Notes: generated by a model not told the origin, from the letters alone. Shown: positions 9,684-19,510, counted from the first letter of the stretch. The stretch: DNA of 64,000 nucleotides from CBDATB01 sp965199745 (GCA_965199745.1 CBDATB010000015.1:310001-374000); one strand, 5' to 3'. Translations and numbers: made by a program.

Positions 9684-11555
9684 CCACCAATGTTGAAAAG
9701 CTAAAACTGCCCAAATTTGGTTTTGATCGAAGTTTTTTGTATTAAATATCTTGTGTTTTAGTTTTTCGGTAAAATCAGTGTCAAAAACTCCTTGCTCTTG
9801 CACAAAATCCCTATCTAATAATTCTTTCTCTATCCACTGCTTTAGCGTTGTTTTATATGCATCGACCAGAGGTACATCAAAGCCGTGCTTAGGTCGTTTA
9901 TAAAGTGATTTAGGCAGCAAATGCCGAGCAGCATCTTGCAGTACTTTTTTCTTCATTTTTGTGTCAATCTTATAATTTGCAGGCAGGCTGAAGGCAAAAT
10001 TGACTAGTCGGTGGTCGAGAAAAGGGGTTCTTACCTCAAGGCTATTTGCCATAGACATGGCATCAACTTTATGGAGCATATCGTTGGGCAAGAGCATAGC
10101 TATATCTGCGCGAAGCACTTCATTTAAGCTTTCGTTTTGTATGTGCTGAGTGAGTAATTTTTTTCTTTGTAAATATGTCGTTTTAATCAGTTTTTTAGCT
10201 GTCATTTTGCTAAACATAGCGTAGGTCTGGCTTTCGCTGCGCCAGCTACTCAAATACCAATAGCGTGCCTTCGGTGTTTGATACATACTTTTGGCAAAAC
10301 GGTGTAGCTGCCGAATTTTATTGCCCATAAAATTATTGCGTGTTTTGGGTAAAACCGACCAAAGCGGTAAGCCTAGTGCCACTGCTTGCGCTAAAATTCC
10401 TCTTTGCCTAGCCCTAATTTCACCCATATATTTATTGTATCCACCAAAAATTTCGTCAGCACCATCTCCCGACAAGGCAACAGTAACTTTTTTGCGTGTG
10501 TGCTGGCTCAATATATAGGTGGGAATAGCAGAAGAGTCGCCAAAGGGTTCGCCCATATAGTTGAGCAGACTGAATAAGTGGTCATAGAAATCTTGCCTGT
10601 GCAACTCAAAAACTGTATGGTTAGTGCGGTATTTTTCTGCTACTTCGTTGGCATAGTGCGTCTCGTCAAACAAGGGTTCGTCTTTGTAGCCGATAGAAAA
10701 AGTATTCAGATGTGGCGTAAACTTTGAGGCAAGCGCTACAAGGAGAGAGGAATCAATACCACCACTGAGAAAGGCACCTAACGGTACATCCGAAACCAGG
10801 CGTAAAGAAACGGCATCTGACAACAAGTCAATAAGCCGGCTTTGTGCCTGCTCGTAAGAAATATTCTCATATTGTGTTTGCGGACTTACTTCATAGAATT
10901 TTCTGATAATCACTTCATTGTTTTGAATATACAGGTAGTGTCCCGGTAGAAGTTTATGTACATTTTTGAAAATACTACTGGGAGCAGGGATATAGCTCAA
11001 CTGAAAATATTGATACAAGCTAGTATAGTCTATTGCTTTGGGAATATTGTAGGCTAGTAGGGCTTGCAGTTCGGAAGCAAAGATAAATTTGTTTTCGTCC
11101 ACATAATACCATAGGGGTTTTATACCTATTCTGTCTCTGGCAATAAAAAGACTTTCTGTTGTTTTGTCGTAAATGGCAAAAGCGAAAAAACCGTTGAGTT
11201 GTTCAAGGCATTTTTCTTTTTCATGAATATACAGTTGTAGTAAAACTTCAGTATCGGAATTGCTCTGAAAAGTAACTCCTTGACTCTGTAGATTCTTTTT
11301 TATTTGTCGGAAATTGTAGATTTCACCATTAAACACAATAACATATCTCTGCTGCGGGTCTTGCATGGGCTGCTTAGCTGCATGCGATAGGTCAATCACG
11401 GAAAGCCTACAATGCCCAAGTGAAGTGTGTTTGTGTTGGAATGAACCACTTGTGTCAGGACCTCGTTTGTCGAGCGTCTGCATCGCATGATGTAATCTGA
11501 TGGAAAAGATTCTACCCACTTCGTTAAATGAGCGAATGCCTGTAATGCCACACAT
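9654..11555 (-). CDS. asnB: Asparagine synthase (glutamine-hydrolysing)
   Basis: Makes asparagine from aspartate, ATP and glutamine. I place the start at the ATG of MCGITG (11553-11555) because the second residue must be the exposed catalytic Cys of the class II glutaminase; a longer frame adds 20 residues that would block it. The 633-residue protein has the glutaminase domain (1 to about 190, with RGPD and FNGEIYN) and the synthetase domain with the PP-loop SGGIDSS (about 264-270) and GDGADEIFGGY. Length is normal for the exopolysaccharide-associated AsnB branch, so an amidotransferase role in glycan modification is an alternative. Convergent with porT. Confidence 0.92.
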   Translation of the reverse strand: MCGITGIRSFNEVGRIFSIRLHHAMQTLDKRGPDTSGSFQHKHTSLGHCRLSVIDLSHAAKQPMQDPQQRYVIVFNGEIYNFRQIKKNLQSQGVTFQSNSDTEVLLQLYIHEKEKCLEQLNGFFAFAIYDKTTESLFIARDRIGIKPLWYYVDENKFIFASELQALLAYNIPKAIDYTSLYQYFQLSYIPAPSSIFKNVHKLLPGHYLYIQNNEVIIRKFYEVSPQTQYENISYEQAQSRLIDLLSDAVSLRLVSDVPLGAFLSGGIDSSLLVALASKFTPHLNTFSIGYKDEPLFDETHYANEVAEKYRTNHTVFELHRQDFYDHLFSLLNYMGEPFGDSSAIPTYILSQHTRKKVTVALSGDGADEIFGGYNKYMGEIRARQRGILAQAVALGLPLWSVLPKTRNNFMGNKIRQLHRFAKSMYQTPKARYWYLSSWRSESQTYAMFSKMTAKKLIKTTYLQRKKLLTQHIQNESLNEVLRADIAMLLPNDMLHKVDAMSMANSLEVRTPFLDHRLVNFAFSLPANYKIDTKMKKKVLQDAARHLLPKSLYKRPKHGFDVPLVDAYKTTLKQWIEKELLDRDFVQEQGVFDTDFTEKLKHKIFNTKNFDQNQIWAVLAFQHWWKKIYSRQTN

Positions 11556-11649
11556 AATTGATTTTTCTGATTTGTTCAAATATCGGTCTTGTGTATGAGC
11601 AGTAGCGGGCTTCAAGCCATTAAACTGTCCGATAGCACCGACCTTTGAT

Positions 11650-14600
11650 TTATACTATTTCTATTTTATCAATTTCCTTCATCAGCCTGTCTGTTTCGCT
11701 TAGGGCGACTATTATTTTTTGATAATGCATAATATCGTCAAACTCCAATTTGTGGTCTTTTCTGTCTTTGAGCCATTTTTGTGCTGTTTGGTAACCCCCA
11801 ATGTAAAACTCCCAAGCCGTTTGAGGAACATTGTCAAAATACTGGGTATCGTTGATGTAAACTTTTGCGTCTTTGTAGCTTGGTTTACCGACCACATTAT
11901 CTCCATCTATTGGATATTGCGTGATATAATTCTCAACGGTTGGGCTTTCCAATAAATGAATTTGCCGCAACTCTCTGCCTAGTTTAATCAAATTGCCAAA
12001 AAGTGTTTGATCTTTTGGGTAAGGCACTCTGGGGAAATCAATTTTTAAGAACTCTTTGTATTTCTCACGATAGGTGGGCGAATGCAACACCGCATAGATA
12101 TAATCTAAGATATCAATCGGTGCGAAAGTATCCGCAGTGGTTTCTTTTTCTTCGGTAAAAGTTAAGCCCAGTTTCTCGGCTATCTGCTTGACCATTGCTA
12201 GCTTGAGATTGGGACTCTTTTTTGCTGACTCTTTAATGGTTTGCTGTTCTTCGTCTTTGGGGTAGAGATAAAGAGGGAAGACGTAGTTTATATCCAAAGA
12301 AGAGATTAAGGTGGCTCCCGCAACCAAGTTTTTAGAAAAAAAAATTTCTCTCCAACCTTGCGAACTTCTGGATCTCCTAATTGAAACCAATCCTAAATTT
12401 TCACCTTTGAGGAAGTGTTGCATAGTTTCTGTTCTACTTCTTTCAATAAAATAATCATGGTAATAGATAAATCTATTATCAAAAGGACGATATGAAATCG
12501 AGTTTAAATATCCGCCGTCAAAGTCTTCCGCTTCATTTTTCACTTCTTCAACTTTCCAGCTTTTATTTTCTTTCAATCCATATTTGGCAAATAATTCTTC
12601 TCTGCTTACCTGAAAAAAATCTTTTATCCGATTTTCTAAGTTTGATTTGTTTTCATCAATTACGAATGAATCTCTTGAGGTAATAACTCCAACGCTATTA
12701 ATAGGAAACAATTCATTAATTTTAAATCCTTGATGGTAAGTTTTTTGAGCTTCAAAATCTTTTTTCACCATAAAGTACATTGGTTCAACCTTTGGCAAGG
12801 CATTAAAATCAATATCATTTAATGAGTTCTTGCTAAGAAAATCATATTTAAAATCTCGTTTACCATACAGGTTGTAGTGGAACACTTTGCCTAATTCATT
12901 GGATTTCTTTTTTCCCGTCTTAACAAAAATATTAATCGAAACGCCTTGTTGAATGTCGAAAATATTTACATCTGGGCTACCATCAGGTGCAGTCTCTTTT
13001 TTCTTACTGTTGCCGTGCAAATCTATCGTGTAAATTTTGTCATAAGTTTTAAGCAATTGCCAACGCATTCCCCTAAAAGTTGGGTTGTCTAAATATCCGT
13101 GAGGATTGATAAATGCCAAAACACCACTGCCGTTTTTCTCAATGAAATGCTGCCCATATCTTATAAACTTTACATAATCATCATTTATCCATTTCGGATT
13201 TTTTTCTTTTAGTTTCTTTTTTCCTTCTGGTTCTTTTTTATAGTCTTCCATCAGGTTCATAATCCACTCGCCTTTGTTGGCACTTTCTCCGCTATACGGT
13301 GGATTTCCGATTACACACATTACTGGCGTATCTCTTTTTATGCGGTTGGCTTCATTGGCTTCTGCACTTAGCCAATTGGCAAATAATGTTCCTGTGTCTT
13401 GGTGCTGTTCTTCCAAACTGTTGGTCAGATAAACTCTGAGTCGTTGGTTTGAGGTGGGTTTAAAACCTGTTTCGGTCAAGAGTAAATCCAACTTTAAATG
13501 TGCCATTGCATAGCTTGCCATGAGCAACTCAAAACCGTTCAAGCGTGGTAATAAATGAGTTTCTACATAATTGCTCCAAATACCTTGTTGCCCTTGAAAT
13601 TTTTTATGGATGTGTTTTATCACTTTTGCCAGGAAAGTCCCTGTCCCCGTGGCTGGGTCAAGTATCTGTACTTTGTGTACTTCCCGCTCTACTTGTTTGT
13701 AGCCTGTTGCCGAATGCTTGTCGGCGGTTTGGGTATTTACCTTTATGGTTGTTTTACTGGTGTCGGCCAATCCTTGTGGCAGATCGAATTCAGTTTTGAG
13801 AATATCATCAACTGCCCGAACGATAAAGTTAACAACAGGCTGTGGTGTGTACCAAACGCCTCTTGATTTTCTCAATTTAGGGTCGTATTCGGCTAAGAAG
13901 GTTTCGTAAAAATGGATAATCGGGTCTTCCATTTTGGTGGCTTTCCCGTAGTTCTTCATAATTTCTTGAATGTTACAAGCCAGGAAAATTTCTGAGAGGT
14001 TTTTAACGACCCATTTAATGCGGTCGTCAATATCTGGCCCTGCGATGTAGCCAAATAGTTTTCGTAAAAACGGGTTGGATTTTGGAATGAGTTCGGCGGC
14101 TTCTTGTCGGCTAAAACTGTTTAGGGTTGGGTCGTGCAAACGGGCAGCAAACATGCCGTAGGCAATAGTTTGGGCATAAACGTCTGCAAAACCTTGAGCT
14201 GTGATGTCGTGAATGAGAATTTTTTTGAAAGCCAGCATTTGTTGTTTTAGTGTACTATCGTCTTGATTTTCTTCATCACTCATCAAGGATTTTTCAATAA
14301 TATCAGCAAGAAGTCGTGCTTTTCCCGCCATCATTTCTGCTAATTTCTTTGGGCTTTTGACGGTTTGCCCAAAGTGGGTACAGAAGTCTTTGATTAGGTT
14401 TTCAAAACACCCAAAATTCTTAGGTAAAGGTTTAATTCTCTTTTCTATAACTTCTCCGATGGCAATGTTGATAACAAACTCACCTTCTTGATAGAGAAAG
14501 AAGTTGATATAGTCGGTAAAAATTAGATTGTTCAGCGATGCTTTATATCGGTCAAACTGTTCTTTGTTTCCTGTTTTCTTTTTTCCTTCGAGGTCTCTGT

Positions 14601-14820
14601 CTGCAATGTTTTTGACTTCTATAAATCCAATAGGAATGTCTTTTTTTGTGAGAATGTAGTCAGGTGCTCCGCACTTTTGCCTTTTGGGTTCGTTGGTCAC
14701 TATGATGGTCGGCACCACACTTTCCAAAAGTTGCTGCAAGTCGCCCCGGAAGGTGTGTTCGGTAGTGTTTCCGAGCCTGTACCTTTGGTCTAAGTTGTCG
14801 ATGTATTCTGGTAAGGTCAT
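11650..14820 (-). CDS. Type IIG/ISP-like restriction-modification enzyme
   Basis: Single-chain restriction endonuclease and N6-adenine methyltransferase. Starting from the ATG at 14820 it has 1056 residues. The order is an N-terminal PD-(D/E)xK-type nuclease (APDY about 52-55, GFIEVKN about 65-71), a helical connector, methyltransferase motif I DPATGTGTF (about 388-396), motif IV GNPPY (about 505-509) and a C-terminal target-recognition half with RPFDNRFIYYHDY. No helicase motifs are seen, so it is shorter than true type ISP enzymes (about 1500). An in-frame upstream extension to 14946 would add 42 residues with a hydrophobic stretch; I exclude it because the nuclease must be cytoplasmic. It stands alone and is probably acquired. 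Confidence 0.87.
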   Translation of the reverse strand: MTLPEYIDNLDQRYRLGNTTEHTFRGDLQQLLESVVPTIIVTNEPKRQKCGAPDYILTKKDIPIGFIEVKNIADRDLEGKKKTGNKEQFDRYKASLNNLIFTDYINFFLYQEGEFVINIAIGEVIEKRIKPLPKNFGCFENLIKDFCTHFGQTVKSPKKLAEMMAGKARLLADIIEKSLMSDEENQDDSTLKQQMLAFKKILIHDITAQGFADVYAQTIAYGMFAARLHDPTLNSFSRQEAAELIPKSNPFLRKLFGYIAGPDIDDRIKWVVKNLSEIFLACNIQEIMKNYGKATKMEDPIIHFYETFLAEYDPKLRKSRGVWYTPQPVVNFIVRAVDDILKTEFDLPQGLADTSKTTIKVNTQTADKHSATGYKQVEREVHKVQILDPATGTGTFLAKVIKHIHKKFQGQQGIWSNYVETHLLPRLNGFELLMASYAMAHLKLDLLLTETGFKPTSNQRLRVYLTNSLEEQHQDTGTLFANWLSAEANEANRIKRDTPVMCVIGNPPYSGESANKGEWIMNLMEDYKKEPEGKKKLKEKNPKWINDDYVKFIRYGQHFIEKNGSGVLAFINPHGYLDNPTFRGMRWQLLKTYDKIYTIDLHGNSKKKETAPDGSPDVNIFDIQQGVSINIFVKTGKKKSNELGKVFHYNLYGKRDFKYDFLSKNSLNDIDFNALPKVEPMYFMVKKDFEAQKTYHQGFKINELFPINSVGVITSRDSFVIDENKSNLENRIKDFFQVSREELFAKYGLKENKSWKVEEVKNEAEDFDGGYLNSISYRPFDNRFIYYHDYFIERSRTETMQHFLKGENLGLVSIRRSRSSQGWREIFFSKNLVAGATLISSLDINYVFPLYLYPKDEEQQTIKESAKKSPNLKLAMVKQIAEKLGLTFTEEKETTADTFAPIDILDYIYAVLHSPTYREKYKEFLKIDFPRVPYPKDQTLFGNLIKLGRELRQIHLLESPTVENYITQYPIDGDNVVGKPSYKDAKVYINDTQYFDNVPQTAWEFYIGGYQTAQKWLKDRKDHKLEFDDIMHYQKIIVALSETDRLMKEIDKIEIV

Positions 14821-14989
14821 GTATTTTCCTGTTTTTGTCGAGGGGGTAGTCCTTTTCTTGTGCTTGGTACAATTAGTGGCTAAAATGCTGTAAAAAACAA
14901 AGAAATAAGAAAAAAGAATTATAAAATTTATTCTTCTTCTTGGCAATATACTAAATTTGGTTTTTTATTGGGCTTTTGTTTAACTATTT

Positions 14990-15367
14990 ATGGAGAGGGA
15001 TAAAAGACTAAAAGAGTATATCAATTCGGTTGTCCGTAATCTGACGGGGCTTGCCAAAACTTATATCAAAATTACTGAATTGGAACTTAAGGCAGGGCTT
15101 TCGGGTGCGGTGGCATTGATTATTTTGGCAGCAGGTTTTATTTTGTTTATCAGTTTTTTTCTGTTATTTATTGGTTTGGCAGGAGCTTTGGCTTTCAGTG
15201 AGGCAATGTCTGTAGCATTTTATTGGGGGTTGTTGTTTATGGCTTTAGTCTATCTTGTCTTTTTTATTATCCTACTTTTATGCAAGAGTAAAATACATAT
15301 AAAAATAGATAAAATCATTGGTCGAGCAATTCACCAATCGGTAAAAAAAAATAGACTTGTTAACTAA
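14990..15367 (+). CDS. Phage holin-like (DUF1469-type) membrane protein
   Basis: A 125-residue protein with an amphipathic N-terminal helix (about 1-40), two long transmembrane segments (about 43-68 and 75-103) and a basic C-terminal tail. This layout matches the 'phage holin family'/Holin-X proteins common on Bacteroidota chromosomes; nothing here suggests an actual prophage lysis cassette. The next gene, 21 bases downstream, also has an N-terminal amphipathic helix and one membrane span, so the pair is probably one operon. The molecular role is unknown. TAAATTTG at 14952-14959 fits a -7 box but lacks a partner. Confidence 0.7.
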   Translation: MERDKRLKEYINSVVRNLTGLAKTYIKITELELKAGLSGAVALIILAAGFILFISFFLLFIGLAGALAFSEAMSVAFYWGLLFMALVYLVFFIILLLCKSKIHIKIDKIIGRAIHQSVKKNRLVN

Positions 15368-15388
15368 ACAAGCCCTAACCCAATCACA

Positions 15389-15742
15389 ATGAAAGAGTTC
15401 GAGCATCTCGGCATAAAAGACAAAAAAGTACTGGTAGCCCAGCACAAAGCATATCAACGGGCTTTAAAACAGGATTTTGAGTCTGCTGCGAAGTATTTTG
15501 AAAGTAAACGCAAGAATATATTTTTATTGATTTTCGCCTTTGGCATTGGTGCATATACTGTGGCGGCTGTCCTAAAAAAAGTACTCCGACCTGCTAAAGA
15601 TACTGCTAACAGCTCACTGCTGGCCACTGAGGAACAAAACCCTGTTTTACGTAAATTTAAAGAAGAACTAGCGGCATTTATTTTAGCTGTAGCCAAAAAA
15701 GAGTTGCTGTGCCTGCTGGACAAGCTTCGCAAACAGAGATGA
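15389..15742 (+). CDS. Small single-span membrane protein, unknown function
   Basis: I do not recognise this family. The 117-residue product has a charged N-terminal helix (about 1-45, rich in Lys and Glu), one transmembrane segment (NIFLLIFAFGIGAYTVAAVL, about 48-67) followed by KKVLRPAKD, and a C-terminal helix rich in Lys, Glu and Leu. The shape resembles the YtxH/ElaB-like small envelope proteins that often travel with the holin-like protein encoded just upstream. It lies 21 bases after that gene and 28 before a broken lipoprotein gene. Function is not inferable beyond a membrane location. Confidence 0.6.
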   Translation: MKEFEHLGIKDKKVLVAQHKAYQRALKQDFESAAKYFESKRKNIFLLIFAFGIGAYTVAAVLKKVLRPAKDTANSSLLATEEQNPVLRKFKEELAAFILAVAKKELLCLLDKLRKQR

Positions 15743-15770
15743 GTTTTTTTGTTGAGCAACCTCAGTATTT

Positions 15771-16269
15771 ATGAAAAATATCTTTTTGCCACTTGTTGCC
15801 GTTTTCTTTTGCCCGTTATTTTCTTGCGAAAACAGTAGGAAAAATACTCCAGAAGATAAAGCTGCTATTCGTACGCTCTTACGGCGGCAGGTTCGAGATT
15901 GGAATAAAGATAATACTGATGCCTTCATGCAGGCTTATTGGCAGTCGGATTCTCTGACTTTCATAGGAGGCGCTGGAATAGTATAGCTGGCAAAAAACAT
16001 TACAATGATATAAACAACGTTATCCTGATAAATCTCCTCAAGGATTGTTAAGTTTTGATGTTCAGCACATGAATCCTGTGGGAGATAAAGTTTTTTTACT
16101 TATCGGAAATTTTCACCTCAAAAGAAGTGATGAAGCACTGTCGGGAATTTTTTCTTTGGTTTTGGAAAAAATACAAGGTGAGTGGCATATTATTTCAGAC
16201 TATACTTCGGCGGCTCCAAGCAGCAGATTAAATACTGCCAGAAATATGCATCAACTCCCCTTTCGTTGA
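15771..16269 (+). pseudogene. Broken DUF4440/SnoaL-like lipoprotein gene
   Basis: The first 71 codons encode a lipoprotein signal (lipobox LFSC) and the start of a DUF4440/NTF2-like fold, ending at TAG 15984-15986. Reading resumes in the next frame from about 15982, where YSWQKTLQ is interrupted by a TGA at 16006-16008 and then continues YKQRYPDKSPQGLLSFDV to a stop at 16269. The joined text matches the usual family pattern of a Trp-Gln-x-x-Leu helix followed by Arg/Lys-Tyr-Pro. One frameshift plus one nonsense codon (CGA to TGA would restore Arg) indicate decay. The tail overlaps the convergent rhomboid gene by 19 bases. Confidence 0.75.
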
Positions 16270-17144
16270 CTTGCTTCGAAAAGAATTTGTTTTTCTTCAG
16301 CACTGAGTTTTTCGTAGCCAGACTCCGAGATTTTATCTAAGATGGCATCAACTGTCTCTTGGTTATCATTAGGTGTCTTTTTGTTGCGGGTAGGTGTTTT
16401 TTTCGTACTCGCCTTCCTTCTACGTATTACTTTTAAGTGGTTTTTTTTATTGAATAAGTCTTCAAAAAATTGTGTGATATTGGTAACTGGTTTGCTCCAG
16501 TCGTTTCCCTTTTTTAATTGTGTAACAAACAAAAAGCCAAGCAGTGCGCCACCCAGATGAGCAATATTCCCACCTGCATTGCTTCCCGTCGTACTAATGA
16601 AAGACAAAAACACATACACTAAGGCAACATATTTGATTTTTACTGGTCCGATAAAAATCAGAAATATCCTATAATCGGGGGCAAGTGTTGCTGCCCCCAC
16701 TACGATGGCATAAACACTTGCAGAAGCACCTATCATATGTGCATTAGCACCTGCAAAGTAGGGTAAAACATTATAAATAAATATGTAAGACAAAGCTCCC
16801 GCTAGCCCTCCAAGGATATACAAAGCCAGCAGTTTCTTACCATTGAGAAAATCGTTCAGTATGATACCGAACCAATACAAACACAGCATATTGTACAAAA
16901 TATGCATAAGGTCTTCGTGTGTAAAAAAATAAGTAAATAGCGTCCAAGGTCTAAAAATAAGTTGGTCAATAGCGGAAGGTACTGCCAGATTATTGATAAT
17001 ATAATTGTTTAAGAATAAGGAATTGCCAAAAAAATAAATCAAGTTGATGACAACGAATAGAAAAACATTAATAATAATTAGCCTGATAAGGGTATTATTA
17101 GGCTTATTCCATGCACTTCTAAAATCTTCAATAAAAGTATTCAT
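16251..17144 (-). CDS. Rhomboid-family intramembrane serine protease
   Basis: Membrane protease that cleaves substrates within the bilayer. The 297-residue protein has six predicted transmembrane segments between about 20 and 215. The catalytic Ser lies in MIGASASVYAI (the GxSx motif), the catalytic His in NIAHLGGALLG, and the N-terminal HEDLMHILYNML loop carries the usual His-x-x-x-Asn-like oxyanion residues. A basic, Lys/Thr-rich cytoplasmic tail of about 80 residues follows. This class of tailed rhomboids is common in Bacteroidota. Substrate unknown. It converges on the broken DUF4440-type gene. Confidence 0.88.
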   Translation of the reverse strand: MNTFIEDFRSAWNKPNNTLIRLIIINVFLFVVINLIYFFGNSLFLNNYIINNLAVPSAIDQLIFRPWTLFTYFFTHEDLMHILYNMLCLYWFGIILNDFLNGKKLLALYILGGLAGALSYIFIYNVLPYFAGANAHMIGASASVYAIVVGAATLAPDYRIFLIFIGPVKIKYVALVYVFLSFISTTGSNAGGNIAHLGGALLGFLFVTQLKKGNDWSKPVTNITQFFEDLFNKKNHLKVIRRRKASTKKTPTRNKKTPNDNQETVDAILDKISESGYEKLSAEEKQILFEASQRKGS

Positions 17145-17299
17145 TAGTTTTTTTATTTGTCTATAAAAAGAGTCTTGTGAAACTAAAACGTTTTTTGAGG
17201 TATTTAGTTTTTTTGACTACCACAAAGATAGGCACTAAGTAAAGCTAAAGGTATATTTTTAAAGCCAACAAACACATTAGAATATAAGTTTTTAAAAAA

Positions 17300-19510
17300 T
17301 TATTTTTCAAGGTACGTCGGCAATGTATTTTCATATAGTTCTTTTGCTGCATGCTCAGTGATTAATATCTCATCGTCTACCCGAAGAGATGGTTCTTTGG
17401 TTACTTTCCCCAAAAGTAAATAGTCTGTTTTGATATTTTTTTCAAAAACTACTTGCTTCTCCAAGCCAACTGACACAACTACTCGGCTCTGGCTTTCTCC
17501 AAATAAAAAAGCATCTTTTCTCATGTTTTTTGCCGTAGCAATGGCAAAGCCTAAACTTCGGGGCATGGCTGCTTCTACTAGTGCGATCCAGAGTCCACCC
17601 TCCGATACATCATGTGCAGCGTTGACCCATTTTTTAGCAATGGCTTCTTTCAATGCTGCCTGCATTTGGTATTCATAATTTAAATCAAACCACGGTGCGA
17701 CTGAGGCTTCTTCTCCGATGAAAGAGTATAAATATTCGGAGCTGGCAATGCACTCTTGCGGTTTTCCAATTAAGTAAATCAGGTCGCCTGCTTGTTTAAA
17801 ATCGAGGGTCATACGGTTTTCTAGTCCTTCCAACAGGCCCATCATGCCGATAGTAGGGGTTGGAAACACAGGACCTTTGTCGGTAGATTGATTATAAAAG
17901 CTGACATTGCCACCTGTAACGGGCGTATTGAACTGTTGGCAAGCCTTTTTCATTCCTTTAATAGCTTCTACAAATTGCCAGTACACTTGGGGTACATAAG
18001 GGTTACCAAAATTGAGGCAGTTGGTAATGGCTAGTGGTTCTCCGCCTGTGCAAACAATATTACGTGCGGCTTCTGCTACTGCCATAGCGCAACCTTCTTG
18101 CGGATCGGCCTTGACATAGCGCGAGTTGCAATCGACTGTTAGGACCAAGTACTTATCAGTGCCTTTCACGTGTGCTAATGCGGCATCGGAAGGGGCATTG
18201 GTAGTGGCATTAATTGTTCCGACAGTAGAGTCATACTGCCGGTATATCCACGCTTTGGAAGCAATATTGGGGTGGGCAAGTAAGTGCTTGGCTATTTGGT
18301 GATAATCTTTAGCTGAGGGAATCTGATGGATATGAAATTTTTTGAATTTTTCACGGTAAGCAGGTGGTTTATATTCCCTTTCATAAACGGGTGTACCTCC
18401 CCCCAATACGAGGGCGTGTGCAGGAACATCTGCTACTTGTTTTCCGTGATAGTAAAAATGCAAACGTTCTGTATTAGTAACTACGCCAATTGCCTGACAA
18501 TACAAATCCCATTCATCAAATACTTTTTTAATAATATGCTCTGTACCTTTTTTTACAACAACTAACATTCTTTCTTGTGATTCGGAAAGCAAAATTTCAA
18601 AAGCCTTCATATTTTGCTGGCGCATAGGTACTTTGTCGAGCCATATTTCCATGCCATGCTTACCCTTGGCCGACATCTCGGAGGCAGAGCAAATAATGCC
18701 GGCAGCACCCATATCTTGCATACCAACCACAGAACCCGTGTCGATTAATTTGAGCGTGGCTTCCAGTAAGAGTTTTTCTTGAAACGGGTCGCCTACTTGT
18801 ACTGAAGGGAGTTCTTCGGCAGAATCTTCGCTAATGTCATATGAGGCAAAGGTAGCCCCGTGAATACCGTCTTTTCCTGTGGCCGAGCCAACAATAAATA
18901 CTGGATTACCAACCCCTTGAGCAATTGCTGATACAACTTTTTCGTGTGCGACGATACCAGCAGAAAAAGCATTGACCAATGGATTGATATTAAAGCTTTT
19001 ATCAAAAAACACCTCTCCACCCACGGTAGGAATACCGAAGCAGTTACTATAATCTCCGATACCTTTTACTATTCCTTTTACTAGCCACTGTGTTTTGCCC
19101 AAATGAATATCGCCAAAGCGCAGTGAGTTCATCTGTGCAATAGGGCGAGCCCCCATCGAAAATATATCGCGGTTGATACCTCCCACAGCTGTAGCAGCAC
19201 CCTGATAAGGCTCTATGGCCGAGGGGTGGTTATGAGATTCAATCTTAAAACTGCAAGCTAAACCATCGCCAATGTCCACTAGTCCGGCATTTTCTTCACC
19301 TGCTTTCACCAACATTCTGTCTGAATTTTTAGGGAGTTTCTTCAGCCAGTGGATAGAGTTCTTATAAGAGCAATGCTCTGACCACATAACCGAAAAAATA
19401 CTCAATTCTACAAAGTTAGGAGTTTTACCTAATACCTCTATAATCTTTTCAAACTCTTCTTTCGATAAGCCTAATTCTTGAGCTAGCTGGTGGTTGGTAT
19501 CTTTTTCCAT
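17300..19510 (-). CDS. purL: Phosphoribosylformylglycinamidine synthase subunit PurL
   Basis: Fourth step of purine synthesis, converting FGAR to FGAM with ATP and ammonia delivered by PurQ/PurS. Starting at the ATG of MEKDTNHQLA (19510) the protein has 736 residues, typical of the small, Bacillus-type PurL rather than the 1290-residue fused enzyme. Key segments seen are SVMWSEHCSYKNS near the start, ESHNHPSAIEPYQGAATAVGG and two AIR-synthase halves. An upstream in-frame ATG at 19564 would add 18 residues that look unlike the family. CAAAAATA at 19545-19552 would be a TAnnTTTG -7 box about 35 bases upstream on this strand. Confidence 0.95.
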   Translation of the reverse strand: MEKDTNHQLAQELGLSKEEFEKIIEVLGKTPNFVELSIFSVMWSEHCSYKNSIHWLKKLPKNSDRMLVKAGEENAGLVDIGDGLACSFKIESHNHPSAIEPYQGAATAVGGINRDIFSMGARPIAQMNSLRFGDIHLGKTQWLVKGIVKGIGDYSNCFGIPTVGGEVFFDKSFNINPLVNAFSAGIVAHEKVVSAIAQGVGNPVFIVGSATGKDGIHGATFASYDISEDSAEELPSVQVGDPFQEKLLLEATLKLIDTGSVVGMQDMGAAGIICSASEMSAKGKHGMEIWLDKVPMRQQNMKAFEILLSESQERMLVVVKKGTEHIIKKVFDEWDLYCQAIGVVTNTERLHFYYHGKQVADVPAHALVLGGGTPVYEREYKPPAYREKFKKFHIHQIPSAKDYHQIAKHLLAHPNIASKAWIYRQYDSTVGTINATTNAPSDAALAHVKGTDKYLVLTVDCNSRYVKADPQEGCAMAVAEAARNIVCTGGEPLAITNCLNFGNPYVPQVYWQFVEAIKGMKKACQQFNTPVTGGNVSFYNQSTDKGPVFPTPTIGMMGLLEGLENRMTLDFKQAGDLIYLIGKPQECIASSEYLYSFIGEEASVAPWFDLNYEYQMQAALKEAIAKKWVNAAHDVSEGGLWIALVEAAMPRSLGFAIATAKNMRKDAFLFGESQSRVVVSVGLEKQVVFEKNIKTDYLLLGKVTKEPSLRVDDEILITEHAAKELYENTLPTYLEK

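Noticed and set aside
13545..13909. Three overlapping plus-strand frames of 63-103 codons opposite the restriction-modification gene
   Set aside because: They overlap each other in different frames and lie inside the methyltransferase domain coding region; shadows.
14990..15367. Prophage lysis cassette suggested by the holin-like protein
   Set aside because: No endolysin, spanin or other phage genes nearby; such proteins are common chromosomal genes in Bacteroidota.
15982..16008. Programmed frameshift or stop-codon readthrough in the DUF4440-type gene
   Set aside because: There is no slippery heptamer at the frame change, and a separate nonsense codon follows at once; decay is simpler.
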